A stretch of DNA of 64,000 bases. Source: Trogon surrucura. Lineage: Eukaryota > Chordata > Aves > Trogoniformes > Trogonidae. Of the stretch, positions 63,447-64,000 are shown piece by piece. The notes under the pieces are model-generated. The model was not told the DNA's origin and did not search any database. It saw only the letters and a list, made by a program, of their open reading frames with translations. The position numbers and the translations under genes are program-made. Every line of letters starts with the position of its first letter. The stretch's first letter is position 1. The stretch is taken from positions 42,614,706 to 42,678,705 of the forward strand of contig CM036620.1 of assembly GCA_020746105.1 (NCBI GenBank). Reading direction: 5' to 3'.

Positions 63447-63805
63447 AGAATCACAGAATCATTCAGGTTGGAAAAGACCCCTGGGATTATGGAGTCTAAA
63501 CTTACCCTGTTGCAGTTTGAATCCATTTCCTCTTGTTCCATCGATAATTACTTGTGAGAAGCAACCAGCACAGTGTTCTTTCACGTAGTTTTAGAGAATG
63601 ATGAGGTCTCCCCTTAGCCTCCTCTTTTTCAGACTAAACAGCCCCAGCTCCTTCAATGGCTCTTCATAAGATTTATTGTCCAGGCCCTTCACCATCTTAA
63701 TTGCCCTTCTCTGCACTTGCTCCAGCACCTCAACATCCCTCTTGGACTGAAGTGCCCAAAACTGGACACAATACTCAAGGTGTGGCCTCACCAGTGCCAA
63801 GAAAA
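63447..63805 (-). mobile_element. CR1 LINE fragment of a different subfamily, 3' end present
   Basis: The 3' end at 63447 reads AGAATCACAGAATCATTCAG GTTGGAAAAGACCC on the plus strand. This is the tail type with GTTGGAAAAGAC rather than TTGGAAGGGACC, so it is a different CR1 lineage from the other copies. The frame 63591-63854 (minus) gives [40 protein letters not shown] and [18 protein letters not shown]. The region between this and the tail has internal deletions. The 5' end is truncated near 63805. Confidence 0.92.
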
Positions 63806-64000
63806 GACTCTGTCTGGTGGCCATGGATGGCAACACGCTAGCATATGTCACCATGATACATTTCTTGAGATGAAAGTCACAGAGAAATTAGAAGTAGGAT
63901 TTGCTCTTAGTAGTGTGGTAGAGCTAGCCACTTTGCATAAAGGAGTTATTATGTATGCCTAGATTAATCAAGACTCCTAGCAGTTGGTAAAAATTGTATT
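63806..64000. other. Unique sequence at the window end
   Basis: Nothing recognised. Confidence 0.5.

Noticed and set aside
1-64000. CRISPR arrays, operons, tRNA or rRNA genes
   Set aside because: No direct-repeat/spacer periodicity, clustered ORFs or cloverleaf sequence was seen. The window is vertebrate non-coding DNA.

Overview
This window looks like a stretch of bird genome, an AT-rich gene desert or very large intron. The main evidence is at least eight fragments of CR1 LINE retrotransposons in both orientations. Several keep the CR1 3' end, made of repeated ATTCTATG-type octamers with no poly-A tail, and recognisable reverse-transcriptase peptide. CR1 dominates avian (and other sauropsid) genomes. 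There is no SINE or LINE-1 landscape of mammalian type. Nothing looks bacterial: no dense ORFs, operons, ribosome binding sites or CRISPR array. I cannot name the species.

Layout. 1-11526 is unique AT-rich DNA with a few simple repeats. 11527-12750 is a CR1 on the minus strand with the best-preserved reverse-transcriptase reading frame in the window. 14405-15042 (+), 24268-24606 (+) and 40457-40774 (+) are shorter CR1 copies with 3' ends present. 30603-31412 (-) and 47223-47991 (+) are two copies of one endogenous-retrovirus LTR in opposite orientation. The second is a complete solo LTR bounded by TG...CA and a perfect 5-bp target duplication (ACTAT). 32640-33800 (-) carries what looks like a much older L3/CR1-type LINE. 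50830-52020 (-) is an old, indel-ridden CR1. 54861-55752 (+) is a CR1 lacking both ends, next to a small CpG-dense patch at 54596-54740. 56104-56345 is a long pure GGAGA pentamer array. 62216-62320 (-) and 63447-63805 (-) are further CR1 fragments.

Genes. I find no convincing complete protein-coding gene and no tRNA, rRNA or snRNA gene. The most gene-like non-repeat item is a possible terminal exon at about 28389-28517 (+), whose peptide ends with a cysteine pattern resembling the C-terminus of a C-type lectin-like domain. I found no partner exons, so it could be a lone pseudo-exon or chance. The other long reading frames are CR1 peptide, LTR translation, pentamer-repeat translation or unremarkable chance ORFs.

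I see no undescribed multi-gene system here. The items most worth a second look are the candidate lectin exon, the isolated CpG patch, the inverted LTR pair, the perfect 17-bp foldback at 16142-16181, the ancient LINE at 32.6-33.8 kb, and the CR1 copy missing its 3' end.
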